64,000 nt of DNA from Sphingomonadales bacterium (GTDB lineage: Bacteria > Bacteroidota > Bacteroidia > Chitinophagales > Chitinophagaceae): assembly GCA_016872155.1 (NCBI GenBank), contig VHBB01000006.1, forward strand, positions 32,551-96,550, written 5' to 3'. The position numbers and the translations under genes are program-made. The notes under the pieces are model-generated. The model did not search any database and was not told the origin of the DNA. It worked only from the letters and a program-made list of their open reading frames with translations. Every line of letters starts with the position of its first letter. Within the stretch, counting starts at the first letter, position 1. Shown here piece by piece: positions 9,275-20,361 of this stretch.

Positions 9275-10502
9275 AGCGAATGGCCTGGACAGGGCTGATC
9301 TTTTTAACCAGCAACGAAGGGATCAATAGTACCAAAAAAGAGATCGTGATCGTTCCTGTGGCAATGGCGATCACTTGCCAGGGAATAATTTTTACGGCCG
9401 CTGTATCCATAAAGTAGGCAGACTCATCCAACGTAATAAATCCGGTCTTGTCTTGCAACCCGAGTAGCAGTAGCGCAGCGGCTGTTCCGATCAGTACTCC
9501 TTTTACAGTAATCCATAGACCATACCGAAGAAAGATCCGCTGTACCAACCCATCGGTGGCTCCCATGGCTTTTAGCATACCGATCATCCTTACTCGTTCT
9601 AAGACCAAGATCAACAAGCAACAGATAAGATTAATAAGGGCTACCACGGTCATGAATCCGATCAGCACATTGCGCGTAAGATCTTGCATCTGTAACCAAT
9701 CGAAGAGTTGGGGAGAAACTTTTTTTACCGAGATCGCATCCCATGTTGCCGGAAACGCAGACAAGGCATAAAGTGCATTGGCCGATCGCTCCATGGTGCG
9801 GGGGTCGCTCAGGAATAATTCGTAACCGCCTACCTGGTCCGGCTCCCATTGATTCAGTTGGCGAATGAGCTCTATGTCTGCGATGGCAAAAAGTTGATCA
9901 TAATCTTCGATACCGGTTTTGTAAATACCCGCTATGTGCATTTTTCTGGCACTGGGCATAGCGCCTTCTCTACTAAAGTAAAGTAAGAGTGTATCTCCGG
10001 TCTTTACTTGAAGTCGTTGCGCCGTATAGCGAGACAAAAGCAGGTCGCGGCTATAGCCGCTATCGGGTAAATGCGGACTTGTGCCTTCTTGAAGAAAAGG
10101 AGATAAGGCTCGAAATTGATCGGGGTTATCAAGTCCTTTTAGCAGCACACCCTCCATTTGCTCTCGCGTCTTAAGCAGGGCATACCGAGTGGCAAAGGGG
10201 TGCACCGAGCGAACGCCTGGTTGCTGCCGAAGCAAGCGGATCAATTCTTCGTTATGCCGAATGGGAATCTCTTCGGCAATGATGGCTTTGCCGGGTTGTT
10301 TTTCTTGAATGCGAATATGCCCCCAAAAGCTAAAGACCTTCTCGCTAATGCGCTCTTGAAATCCGGCGGCCAGTGCCACCGTAATGATCATGACCGCCAC
10401 GCTAATGATCGTAGCCCCCAGCGAAATTCGTATTACCAGTCCCGAAAAGCGACTGGCCCTGCTGGCGTACATTCTATTGGCAAAAAAAGAGATTAGGTTC
10501 AC
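9267..10502 (-). CDS. LolC/LolE-like ABC transporter permease (FtsX family)
   Basis: 411 aa with an N-terminal membrane segment (LGATIISVAVMIITVALAAGF), a periplasmic domain of about 220 residues, and three C-terminal membrane segments. This is the MacB_PCD plus FtsX layout of lipoprotein-releasing permeases. It probably moves lipoproteins from the inner membrane with an ATPase encoded elsewhere, since no ATP-binding gene is adjacent. The start is GTG at 10500-10502; the next in-frame Met would cut off the conserved N-terminus. A TATTTTTG box lies 17 bases upstream. Confidence 0.88.
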   Translation of the reverse strand: MNLISFFANRMYASRASRFSGLVIRISLGATIISVAVMIITVALAAGFQERISEKVFSFWGHIRIQEKQPGKAIIAEEIPIRHNEELIRLLRQQPGVRSVHPFATRYALLKTREQMEGVLLKGLDNPDQFRALSPFLQEGTSPHLPDSGYSRDLLLSRYTAQRLQVKTGDTLLLYFSREGAMPSARKMHIAGIYKTGIEDYDQLFAIADIELIRQLNQWEPDQVGGYELFLSDPRTMERSANALYALSAFPATWDAISVKKVSPQLFDWLQMQDLTRNVLIGFMTVVALINLICCLLILVLERVRMIGMLKAMGATDGLVQRIFLRYGLWITVKGVLIGTAAALLLLGLQDKTGFITLDESAYFMDTAAVKIIPWQVIAIATGTITISFLVLLIPSLLVKKISPVQAIRFT

Positions 10503-10519
10503 TCGCTTCGTTGTATACT

Positions 10520-10527
10520 CAAAAATA
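10520..10527 (-). promoter_or_regulatory. -7 promoter element of the LolC/E-like gene
   Basis: Read on the minus strand the sequence is TATTTTTG, a full match to TAnnTTTG, 17 bases before the GTG start. Confidence 0.5.
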
Positions 10528-10589
10528 AGCGCCTCTGCCTAGATTTACTGCTCCTTTTTTAACTACTTTGCCATTCAAGCAAATTCGTA

Positions 10590-11867
10590 ATGCCTTTTCT
10601 ATTTCTTTTTTCTCTACTGCTCTCGGTGCTTTCGATACAAGCCCAGTCTCCCGAAAAAGTGTACCGTTCTTACATTCGGTCCGTCAAGCTATACAGGGCA
10701 GCAGATCAAACGGCTTCGCCCGTACTATACCTGGGTCAGCCCGATCAACTTGAGTTGCATTTTGATGATATGGAAGGGAATCTCAAGCCCTATTATTACA
10801 CGCTACAGCTCTGTAATGCCGACTGGACAGCGGCCCAATTGCCTGCCTTTGATTACCTAAAAGGATTTCTTACCCAGCGTATTCAAAACTATCGGGTCTC
10901 TTCGGGGGTGCAAACCCGGTATATGCATTACCAGGTTTTATTGCCGGAGCGAAACAGCGGTCCTACTCGCGGCGGAAATTACTTGTTAAAAGTTTTTTTA
11001 AATGATGACACTTCGCAACTGGTCTTTACCCGAAGAATCGTTGTGGTCAACAAGCGTGTGTCCATTGCAGCGCAGGTACTGCAGCCCTTTAGCAGTAATT
11101 TCTTTTTAACGCATCAGCGTCTCTCTATTGGGGTGACCCCACAGCAAATGCCCCAGAACGCATTTTCTCCGCAAGAGATCAAGGTGGTCATTCTGCAGAA
11201 CGATCAGTGGCATACGGCAAGAACCCTTACGCGCCCCACTATTTTTAGGGGAAATTATTACGAGTATAGCGACGAGGAGCAAACCTTGTTTGCGGCTGGC
11301 CAAGAATGGCGCTGGTTCGATCTGCGCAGCATTCGGCTTCGCGGTGATCGAATTCAACGGATCGTCGATAGTGATACCAGCAGCCGCACCGATGTTTTTG
11401 TTCAAACCGATAGCGAACGATCGGGACAGCTCTATTTGTATTACCGGGACCTGAACGGAAAATATTTGATCGAGAATCTCGATAATCCCCAGCCCCACAC
11501 ACAAGGCGAGTACGGGTGGGTGCATTTTTCGCTACGACCCGCCGGAGGTCGACGCTATAGCGACAATGATGTGTTCGTAACAGGCGAGTGGTCCGGTTTT
11601 GAGTTAAGTGATGCCTACAAAATGGATTTTGACGATAGCCAAGGACTTTACACGAAGGCCGTATTTCTAAAGCAGGGGTTCTATAACTATGGGTATTTGA
11701 CAAAAAGGTTGTCTGGTGTCGACAAAACGCCCAGTTTCGAGTATACCGAGGGTAATTTTTGGGCTACCGAAAACGAGTATTCTGTCTTTGTTTATTTTCG
11801 GCCGTTTGGTGCCCGCGCCGATGAATTGATCGGGTATACGCGCGTGCGTTCCGGATTTCAGCGTTAG
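10590..11867 (+). CDS. Type IX secretion system plug protein (DUF5103)
   Basis: 425 aa with a signal peptide (LFLFSLLLSVLSIQAQ). The mature start SPEKVYRSYIRSVKLYRAADQ and the block LELHFDDMEGNLKPYYYTLQLCNADW are characteristic of DUF5103, the family now known as the T9SS plug. In that system it closes the periplasmic side of the SprA translocon pore between transport events. The C-terminal half carries a second conserved domain with AVFLKQGFYNYGY. Length is normal. It lies just upstream of the SRP RNA gene. No other core T9SS gene is adjacent, which is common for this family. Confidence 0.88.
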   Translation: MPFLFLFSLLLSVLSIQAQSPEKVYRSYIRSVKLYRAADQTASPVLYLGQPDQLELHFDDMEGNLKPYYYTLQLCNADWTAAQLPAFDYLKGFLTQRIQNYRVSSGVQTRYMHYQVLLPERNSGPTRGGNYLLKVFLNDDTSQLVFTRRIVVVNKRVSIAAQVLQPFSSNFFLTHQRLSIGVTPQQMPQNAFSPQEIKVVILQNDQWHTARTLTRPTIFRGNYYEYSDEEQTLFAAGQEWRWFDLRSIRLRGDRIQRIVDSDTSSRTDVFVQTDSERSGQLYLYYRDLNGKYLIENLDNPQPHTQGEYGWVHFSLRPAGGRRYSDNDVFVTGEWSGFELSDAYKMDFDDSQGLYTKAVFLKQGFYNYGYLTKRLSGVDKTPSFEYTEGNFWATENEYSVFVYFRPFGARADELIGYTRVRSGFQR

Positions 11868-11878
11868 GCTATTATCGT

Positions 11879-11886
11879 TATCTTTG
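11879..11886 (+). promoter_or_regulatory. -7 promoter element of the SRP RNA gene
   Basis: TATCTTTG matches TAnnTTTG, 4 bases before the predicted first base of the SRP RNA helix. Confidence 0.6.
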
Positions 11887-11890
11887 CCTT

Positions 11891-11984
11891 GGCAGGTCTT
11901 ACACGACCAGCTCCTGCTGAACCCTCCCAGGGCCGGAAGGCAGCAAGAGTAGGTGGTTGAGCGGTGCGATGTAATAAGCCTGCC
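11891..11984 (+). ncRNA. ffs: Signal recognition particle RNA, small bacterial (4.5S) type
   Basis: The 5' GGCAGG pairs with the 3' CCTGCC, extended by CTTA with TAAG. The hairpin tip holds the universally conserved core, GGGCCGGAAGGCAGCA, with the GGAA tetraloop and the asymmetric loop that bind the Ffh M domain. Length is about 94 nt. A TAnnTTTG promoter element precedes it and a T-run (11985-11993) follows. It directs ribosomes making membrane proteins to the Sec translocon, and so serves the same pathway as YidC encoded 8 kb away. Confidence 0.93.
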
Positions 11985-11993
11985 GTTTTTTTT
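11985..11993 (+). terminator. T-run terminating the SRP RNA
   Basis: A run of Ts follows directly after the GC-rich closing helix of the SRP RNA, so the RNA's own base helix can act as the terminator stem. Confidence 0.6.
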
Positions 11994-12015
11994 ACCTTTA
12001 TCCAAATCTGTTTTC

Positions 12016-12672
12016 ATGAAATTTTTTATCGATACCGCCAACCTGGCGCAGATCAAAGAAGCTAACGAACTTGGAATACTCGATGGGGTCACAACGAACC
12101 CCTCCCTTATGGCCAAAGAGGGGATCAAGGGCGAGAAAGCCGTAATGGATCATTACCGCACCATTTGCGAGATGGTCAATGGCGATATTAGCGCCGAGGT
12201 CATCAGCACCGAATTTGCCGGTATTGTCGAAGAAGGAAATAAATTGGCCGCCATTCATCCCAACATCGTGGTCAAAGTGCCTATGATCAAAGACGGCATC
12301 AAGGCCATTCGCTACTTTAGCGAAAAAGGGATTCGCACCAATTGTACCCTGGTATTTTCTGCCGGCCAAGCTATTTTGGCGGCAAAGGCAGGCGCTACTT
12401 ATTTATCTCCCTTTATCGGAAGACTCGACGACAGCAACTGGGATGGTATTGAGTTGATCGCACAGATTGCTCATATTTACTCCGTGCAAGGGTTCAAGAC
12501 CGAAATTCTGGCGGCTTCTATTCGTACACCGCTGCATATCGTTAAATGTGCCGAGGCCGGTGCCGATGTATGTACCTGTCCACTCGATTCTATTGTAGGA
12601 TTGCTAAAGCATCCGCTCACCGATATTGGATTGGCCAAGTTTTTGGAGGATGCCAAAAAAACACTCGGATAA
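12016..12672 (+). CDS. Transaldolase-family enzyme (fructose-6-phosphate aldolase / TalC-like)
   Basis: 218 aa, the short single-domain form of the transaldolase family. Conserved marks are MKFFIDTANLAQIKEA, DGVTTNPSL, the Schiff-base lysine in VVKVPM (Lys87) and NCTLVFSAGQA. The start at 12016 is fixed by the conserved N-terminus; an upstream in-frame start at 11953 would run into the SRP RNA. It performs transaldol or aldol cleavage on fructose 6-phosphate. The sequence alone does not separate FSA from TalC activity. TACCTTTA at 11993-12000 may be a promoter element. Confidence 0.92.
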   Translation: MKFFIDTANLAQIKEANELGILDGVTTNPSLMAKEGIKGEKAVMDHYRTICEMVNGDISAEVISTEFAGIVEEGNKLAAIHPNIVVKVPMIKDGIKAIRYFSEKGIRTNCTLVFSAGQAILAAKAGATYLSPFIGRLDDSNWDGIELIAQIAHIYSVQGFKTEILAASIRTPLHIVKCAEAGADVCTCPLDSIVGLLKHPLTDIGLAKFLEDAKKTLG

Positions 12673-12687
12673 TTTAATCTCATTTCT

Positions 12688-13878
12688 ATGACGACGTACC
12701 GATCTCTGTTTCTTCTACTGGCAGTGATCGGTATGATTGGTGGAGCACCGCTACACGCGCAAAAGGGTAGAGGCCTTCATCACCGCGCACTGCTGGTCGA
12801 TACGCACAATGACTGCCTTAGTGCACAAACACTAGCCGGAAGAGATCTATCGCAACCGTTAACCGAAGGCCACAGCGATTATTATCGATTTAAAAAAGGC
12901 GGGGTCGATGTTCAATTTTTCTCTGTGTTTACCGGCGAGACCGCCCGTAGCCCACTGGGGTATTACCACGATGCGATCACCGAGATCGACTCGCTGAACC
13001 GGTTGGTGCTGCGCCATCCCGAACAATTCAATTTTGCCACTTCGTATCGTGAGGTCAGGCAACGAGCACATCGCCGACGGGTGGTCGCTATGATCGGGGT
13101 AGAAGGCGGACATATGATCGAGTCCGATCTGCAAAAACTAGATAGTCTTGCCGCGCGCGGCATGCGCTATCTGACACTTACCTGGAACAACAGCACCGAG
13201 TGGGCCACCAGTGCCCGCGACGAAAGTGGTGCCGGTGCGGTGCTTAGCAAAAAAGGACTCAGTGATTTTGGAAAAGCAGTGGTGCGCCGATTAAATCAAT
13301 TGGGAGTAATCGTCGATCTCTCGCATGTGGGGGAACAAACATTTTACGATGCCCTGGCCATAACAACCAAACCGGTACTGCTTACGCATAGCTCGGCATG
13401 GAGCCTTTGCCCGGTATTTCGTAATGCAAAGGACGAGCAGTTGCTGGCCTTGCAAAAAAATGGAGGCGTTATCTGTGTCAATTTCTATCCCGCCTTTATT
13501 AGCAAAAATTTCGTGGCGCAACAGCGCTATTGGAACGGCCCCGGTAAAGATTCTGTTTTTGCGTTGTTTTCGAAAGTCGATACCGCTCAGGCGCAGCAGC
13601 AATGGCAATTAGCCATGGCAGCAGCCCTCGACAAGGCCCGTCCGGGCATAGCAGATGTGGTCGATCACATCGATCATATCGTTAAGCTGATCGGGATCGA
13701 TCATGTGGGTCTCGGTGCAGACTTTGATGGTATCGGGTTTGTGCCCCGTGGTCTGGAAGATGTTAGCAGCTACCCCCGCCTTACCACCGCATTGCTTGCG
13801 CGGGGCTATTCAACGTCGGATATCAAAAAGATTCTTGGAAAGAATGTATTAAGGGTGGTCAAGGCCAATTGTCCCTGA
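12688..13878 (+). CDS. Membrane dipeptidase (renal dipeptidase, peptidase M19), exported
   Basis: 396 aa with a signal peptide (LLAVIGMIGGAPLHAQ). Metal-binding and catalytic motifs are present in order: VDTHNDCL (His-x-Asp), GVEGGH, VDLSHVGE, LTHSSAW and HVGLGADFDG. The family is a binuclear zinc enzyme that hydrolyses dipeptides, including some with D-residues. The signal peptide suggests periplasmic peptide turnover, in line with the exported isoaspartyl peptidase at the window start. It begins 15 bases after the transaldolase-family gene and may share its transcript. It is convergent with glnN. Confidence 0.93.
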   Translation: MTTYRSLFLLLAVIGMIGGAPLHAQKGRGLHHRALLVDTHNDCLSAQTLAGRDLSQPLTEGHSDYYRFKKGGVDVQFFSVFTGETARSPLGYYHDAITEIDSLNRLVLRHPEQFNFATSYREVRQRAHRRRVVAMIGVEGGHMIESDLQKLDSLAARGMRYLTLTWNNSTEWATSARDESGAGAVLSKKGLSDFGKAVVRRLNQLGVIVDLSHVGEQTFYDALAITTKPVLLTHSSAWSLCPVFRNAKDEQLLALQKNGGVICVNFYPAFISKNFVAQQRYWNGPGKDSVFALFSKVDTAQAQQQWQLAMAAALDKARPGIADVVDHIDHIVKLIGIDHVGLGADFDGIGFVPRGLEDVSSYPRLTTALLARGYSTSDIKKILGKNVLRVVKANCP

Positions 13879-13890
13879 CCACTCGGTCTC

Positions 13891-16080
13891 TTAGCGCAAG
13901 AACAGCATCTCACGGTACTTAGGCAAGTACCACTCCTTATCATCAACCAGTAATTCTAATTTGTCTACGTGGTAGCGAATCTCGTCAAAGAAGCTGTCCT
14001 TTACTTTCTTTTGATAGGCAATGGCCTTGTCGCGCGTATCGGTTAGTTTATTACAACTTTTGCGCGCCTCGATCATCTTTTCTACCAAGTCGCTGGTCTT
14101 ATTGATGTGCGTAGAGATCTCTTCGAGAATTTGCAGTTGATTTGCAAATCCGGATTCTTTTATCCCGGCTTCTTTAAGTCCGCGAATATTCGAAGCCAGC
14201 AGGTTTTGATAGCGAATGGCAGCCGGTAAAATATGACTGGTGGCCAGTTCTCCCATCATGCGGCTTTCGATCTGTACTTTCTTGATGTATTTCTCTAATT
14301 CAATCTCATGACGGGCCTCCAATTCTTGGTGCGAGTAAATGCCATTGTTTTGAAAAAGGTCTTTTGCTTTTTTGGTTACCATGGCATCGAGTGCGAGTGG
14401 GGTGGTCTTTACGTTGGGTAGACCGCGTTTTTCGGCCTCTTTCTCCCAGGCTTCGCTGTATCCATCTCCTTCGAACAAAACTTTTTCGCTCTTGATAATA
14501 TACTCGCGAATCACTTGCATAATGGCTATCTCTTTCTTCTCTCCCTTTTCGATAAGGGTGTCAACCTCTTTTTTGAAATCGCGCAAGGTCTGTGCCATGA
14601 TGGTATTGAGTACTGTCATGGGATTGGCGCAGTTAGCGGAAGATCCTACCGCACGAAACTCGAATTTGTTTCCGGTAAAGGCAAAGGGCGATGTACGATT
14701 GCGATCGGTATTGTCCATCAACAACTCAGGGATACTCTTGTGGATGTCGATCTTGAGCAGACTCTCATCGGTCTCGTCCATGCCGGCCGATACTCTTTCT
14801 TTTACATCATTGAGTACTTTACTAAGGTATTGACCGGTAAACACAGAGATGATGGCCGGAGGGGCTTCGTTCGCACCCAGGCGGTGATCGTTGGGGGCCG
14901 AGGCGATCGAGGCGCGCAGCACATCGGCGTAGTCGTGTACGGCCTTGATGGTATTGACAAAAAATGTCAGGAACATCAGGTTGGTCTTGGGCGTCTTGCC
15001 GGGGGCCAACAGGTTGACACCAGTATCGGTAGCCATGCTCCAGTTGTTATGCTTTCCGCTTCCGTTAATGCCGGCAAAAGGTTTTTCGTGCAGCAGCACG
15101 CGCAGGTTATGTCGGCGGGCCACTCTTTCCATCACATCCATGAGCAGCGAATTGTGATCGACGGCTACACTCACCTCTTCGAAGATGGGGGCGCACTCAA
15201 ATTGAGCAGGGGCCACTTCGTTATGGCGCGTGCGTAGCGGAATACCCAGTTTGTAAGATTCGTTCTCAAAGTCACGCATATAGGCGTAGACTCGCTCGGG
15301 GATCGAACCAAAATAATGATCTTCTAATTGTTGATTTTTGGCAGAGGAATGTCCGTACACCGTGCGTCCGGTCATCAACAGGTCGGGGCGGGCATTGAAC
15401 AGCGCCTCATCCATTACAAAATATTCCTGCTCCCAACCCAGTGTAACGGTAACCTTGCTTACATTTTTATCAAAGTAGTTGCAAACATCAGTGGCCGCCT
15501 TGCTCAGTGCCTCGGTAGCTTTTAGTAAGGGAGCTTTGTAGTCGAGGGATTCTCCGGTGTAAGAAACAAAGATGGTAGGAATGCATAGTGTCTTACCGTT
15601 TCCGATTTCAATGACAAAGGGAGGAGACGAAGGGTCCCAGGCAGTGTAACCTCTGGCTTCGAAGGTAGCGCGCAGCCCTCCGCTCGGAAAAGAAGATGCA
15701 TCGGGTTCTTGCTGAATAAGAGCGGCTCCATCGAATTCTTCGATGGCCGTGCCATCACTCTTAAGGGTAAAGAATGAATCGTGTTTCTCGGCCGTTGTGC
15801 CGGTAAGTGGTTGAAACCAGTGCGTATAGTGTGTTACTCCTTTTGTCTCGGCCCACGCTCTCATTCCATTGGCGATCTGGTTGGCCATATCGCGATCTAT
15901 CTTGTGACCTGCTTTCACAGAGGCGCGAAGACTTTTAAAAGCCTCATCGCTGAGAAACTCGCGGGCCGTCTTCATGGTAAATACATTAGCGGCAAAAAAG
16001 CTGGTCGTCTTGTTGGGACTTCCTACTTGTACGCTACTCTTATCGGAGAGTTGTCTAATGGCATCAAAGCGGAGTGACAT
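13891..16080 (-). CDS. glnN: Glutamine synthetase type III
   Basis: 729 aa, the long GSIII form typical of Bacteroidota and cyanobacteria, not the 450-aa GSI. It makes glutamine from glutamate, ammonia and ATP. Recognisable are TLGWEQEYFVMDEALF, LRTRHNEVAPAQFECAPIFE, GINGSGKHNNWSM and the C-terminal GSIII-specific helical segment. It stands alone: it converges with the dipeptidase gene and its 228-bp upstream gap is shared with purL. A partial -7 match (TTGCTTTG on the minus strand) lies near the start. No glnB or amt gene is adjacent. Confidence 0.97.
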   Translation of the reverse strand: MSLRFDAIRQLSDKSSVQVGSPNKTTSFFAANVFTMKTAREFLSDEAFKSLRASVKAGHKIDRDMANQIANGMRAWAETKGVTHYTHWFQPLTGTTAEKHDSFFTLKSDGTAIEEFDGAALIQQEPDASSFPSGGLRATFEARGYTAWDPSSPPFVIEIGNGKTLCIPTIFVSYTGESLDYKAPLLKATEALSKAATDVCNYFDKNVSKVTVTLGWEQEYFVMDEALFNARPDLLMTGRTVYGHSSAKNQQLEDHYFGSIPERVYAYMRDFENESYKLGIPLRTRHNEVAPAQFECAPIFEEVSVAVDHNSLLMDVMERVARRHNLRVLLHEKPFAGINGSGKHNNWSMATDTGVNLLAPGKTPKTNLMFLTFFVNTIKAVHDYADVLRASIASAPNDHRLGANEAPPAIISVFTGQYLSKVLNDVKERVSAGMDETDESLLKIDIHKSIPELLMDNTDRNRTSPFAFTGNKFEFRAVGSSANCANPMTVLNTIMAQTLRDFKKEVDTLIEKGEKKEIAIMQVIREYIIKSEKVLFEGDGYSEAWEKEAEKRGLPNVKTTPLALDAMVTKKAKDLFQNNGIYSHQELEARHEIELEKYIKKVQIESRMMGELATSHILPAAIRYQNLLASNIRGLKEAGIKESGFANQLQILEEISTHINKTSDLVEKMIEARKSCNKLTDTRDKAIAYQKKVKDSFFDEIRYHVDKLELLVDDKEWYLPKYREMLFLR

Positions 16081-16308
16081 GGTATTTTAATTTTGAGCAA
16101 AGCAACATAAATTATTCAAGAAATCAAATAAATTGGCCTGTATGGTGGAAAAAATGTGGTTTTATATTGTTTGAGGGTCAATTTTAGGGTCGATTTAGAA
16201 TAAATATATTATATTATTAAAATAGTTAATGTGTAGTGAAAGGGAACAACTTTTGCTAGTTGGCCCCCTTCAATCTTGTAGCTTTGTGCAGCAATTTTAA
16301 CTAACCCC
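16081..16308. other. Divergent AT-rich intergenic region between glnN and purL
   Basis: 228 bases rich in A and T. It holds the purL promoter element near its right end and a weak glnN promoter candidate near its left end. No ORF, RNA fold or clear operator was recognised in the middle. Confidence 0.5.
16279..16286 (+). promoter_or_regulatory. -7 promoter element of purL
   Basis: TAGCTTTG is a full TAnnTTTG match, 22 bases upstream of the purL ATG. Confidence 0.6.
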
Positions 16309-18531
16309 ATGAACGTTACCGTCTCTACCGCCGAGCAACTTCGCCTGACCGCCGCGGAATTCGATTTGATCTGCCAAAAACTAGGTCGCACCCCCAACTT
16401 TAATGAACTCTGCGCTTTTTCTGGCATGTGGAGCGAGCACTGTAGTTACAAGAATTCCATCAAGTGGTTAAAGACACTGCCTCGCGAAGGCGGGCGCATG
16501 TTGGTAAAGGCAGGCGAAGAGAACGCAGGGTTAATGGACATCGGGGATGGATTGGGTGTTGTGTTCAAGATCGAATCACATAATCATCCGTCGGCCATTG
16601 AACCCTTTCAGGGTGCAGCCACCGGTGTGGGCGGAATTCACAGAGATATTTTTACCATGGGCGCGCGTCCTATTGCAGCGCTCAACTCACTTCGCTTTGG
16701 TCAACTCGACGACGAAAAGACCAAGCACTTACTGGCGGGTGTGGTGCATGGCATTGGACACTATGGAAATTGTTTTGGCGTGCCAACGGTAGGGGGCGAG
16801 ATCTATTTTGATGCCAGCTATCAGACCAATCCACTCGTCAATGCCATGAGTGTGGGTATCGTAAAAGCTGGTCAAACCGTCTCTGCTACCGCAGCGGGTG
16901 TAGGTAATCCGGTACTCTTCGTCGGAAGTGCCACCGGTAAGGATGGAATCGGAGGGGCTTCATTTGCCTCGGCCGACATTACGGCCGAAAGTGCGCAGGA
17001 GTTGCCGGCTGTTCAAGTGGGCGATCCCTTTCAAGAAAAAAAATTATTGGAAGCTTGTCTCGAGGTCATCGCTACCGGCGCCGTCGTAGGTATGCAAGAT
17101 ATGGGCGCGGCTGGTATAATTTGTTCTACCGCAGAGATGAGTGCCAAAGGTGGGGTGGGTATGAGAATCGATCTTGACAAAGTACCCACTCGTCAACCGA
17201 ATATGAAGACCTGGGAGTTATTGTTGAGCGAGAGCCAGGAAAGAATGCTGTTGGTGGCTAAGAAAGGAGAAGAAGAAAAAGTTAGCAAGGTCTTTGAAAA
17301 ATGGGATCTGCCCTGTTCTGTGATCGGCGAGGTCACGAGCGATGGCATACTTAATTTTTATATGCACGGGCAGCTCGAAGCTTCCATTCCGGCCGAAGAA
17401 CTGGTGTTGGGAGGAGGAGCTCCTCAATACGATAGAGACTACCAACGCCCCGAATACTTTGATCGCATTGCCGCGTTTGATCCGTCTGCCATTACGCTTC
17501 CTGCCGACTTGCAACGCACGGCCGAAAAACTGATCGCACTACCCAGTATCGCCTCTAAGCGATGGATCTTTCGCCAATACGATAGCATGGTCGGTACGGC
17601 CAACACCAATACGAACGCGCCCTCCGATGCCGCCGTTGTAGCCGTAAAGGAAACCACCAAGGGATTGGCCGTTACCACCGATTGCAATAGTCGCTATGTG
17701 TACGCCGATCCTCGCAAAGGAGCTATGATCGCCGTAAGTGAAGCGGCGCGCAATATTGTTTGCTCCGGTGGACTTCCACTGGGGGTTACCAACTGTCTCA
17801 ACTTTGGTAATCCATACGACGTTGGCGTGTATTATCAATTTACCGAAGCCATTCAGGGAATGGGCGAGGCCTGTCGAAAATTCGATACGCCGGTAACAGG
17901 CGGAAACGTTAGTTTTTATAATCAAAACCCCGATGGTCCCGTTCATCCCACTCCTACGATCGGTATGGTAGGATTGCTAGACGATCTCGCCAATAAGATG
18001 ACACTCGGCTTCAAGAATGAAGAGGACGAGATCTATTTGCTCGGCACCATCACCAACGATCTGGGTTGTTCTGAATATTTGCACCGTCTTTGCGGGGTTA
18101 CGCATTCTCCGGCCCCCTATTTTGAGTTGAACCAAGAGTTTGCCCTGCAGCAATTGGTTCGTTCGCTTATTGAGGCCCAATTGATCGCAAGCGCCCATGA
18201 TGTAAGCGAAGGGGGTCTTATTACCACCTTGCTTGAGAAAAGTTTTGTAGCCGGCAAAGGCTTTTCCGTTAAGAGTCCCGAGCGAGCCCACGATGGTAAG
18301 CCGCTTCGTTCGGATGCCTGTTGGTTTGGAGAGGGCCAAAGTCGTATCGTGGTAAGCGTATCACCTGCACACCGCACCGCCTTTTTGCAACATGTGGCCA
18401 AGGGCCCGGTTCCGGTTACCCTATTAGGTAAGGTAGAAGGCCAAGCCGTAGCGGTCGATGGGCAGTCTTGGGGGGCGGTCGCTGACTGGCGACATCGCTA
18501 TGACACCGCTATTGAATCTCAGTTAGGGTAA
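16309..18531 (+). CDS. purL: Phosphoribosylformylglycinamidine synthase, small PurL type
   Basis: 740 aa, the small PurL that needs separate PurQ (glutaminase) and PurS partners, neither of which is in the window. It converts FGAR to FGAM in step four of purine synthesis. Signature blocks are FNELCAFSGMWSEHCSYKNS, SHNHPSAIEPFQGAATG, the duplicated AIRS-like halves, and DVSEGGL near the C-terminus. It is preceded by a good promoter element and followed 120 bases later by pyrG, giving purine and pyrimidine synthesis genes side by side. Confidence 0.97.
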   Translation: MNVTVSTAEQLRLTAAEFDLICQKLGRTPNFNELCAFSGMWSEHCSYKNSIKWLKTLPREGGRMLVKAGEENAGLMDIGDGLGVVFKIESHNHPSAIEPFQGAATGVGGIHRDIFTMGARPIAALNSLRFGQLDDEKTKHLLAGVVHGIGHYGNCFGVPTVGGEIYFDASYQTNPLVNAMSVGIVKAGQTVSATAAGVGNPVLFVGSATGKDGIGGASFASADITAESAQELPAVQVGDPFQEKKLLEACLEVIATGAVVGMQDMGAAGIICSTAEMSAKGGVGMRIDLDKVPTRQPNMKTWELLLSESQERMLLVAKKGEEEKVSKVFEKWDLPCSVIGEVTSDGILNFYMHGQLEASIPAEELVLGGGAPQYDRDYQRPEYFDRIAAFDPSAITLPADLQRTAEKLIALPSIASKRWIFRQYDSMVGTANTNTNAPSDAAVVAVKETTKGLAVTTDCNSRYVYADPRKGAMIAVSEAARNIVCSGGLPLGVTNCLNFGNPYDVGVYYQFTEAIQGMGEACRKFDTPVTGGNVSFYNQNPDGPVHPTPTIGMVGLLDDLANKMTLGFKNEEDEIYLLGTITNDLGCSEYLHRLCGVTHSPAPYFELNQEFALQQLVRSLIEAQLIASAHDVSEGGLITTLLEKSFVAGKGFSVKSPERAHDGKPLRSDACWFGEGQSRIVVSVSPAHRTAFLQHVAKGPVPVTLLGKVEGQAVAVDGQSWGAVADWRHRYDTAIESQLG

Positions 18532-18645
18532 ACCAATATTCCCTTACCTTTACATGACCTCCTGTACTTTTTTTCATTTCTTTTTTAAGGCTTACTAAAG
18601 TGCTCGCAGGTCAATTGATTAGTGGTTCGTACTAAAAAAAATTGA

Positions 18646-20298
<1,653 letters not shown>

Positions 20299-20322
20299 GC
20301 CCTTGCTCAACGGGCGTTCCCT

Positions 20323-20330
20323 TATCTTTG
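20323..20330 (+). promoter_or_regulatory. -7 promoter element of yidC
   Basis: TATCTTTG matches TAnnTTTG. A TTG at 20303-20305 sits about 17 bases upstream in the right place for the -33 element. The ATG is 31 bases downstream. Confidence 0.65.
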
Positions 20331-20361
20331 TCGCCCCAGTTACAAGCCAAACTATAAGGTC

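Noticed and set aside
14515..15237. 240-aa plus-strand open frame inside glnN
   Set aside because: Antisense shadow of glutamine synthetase III; no motifs and no promoter box.
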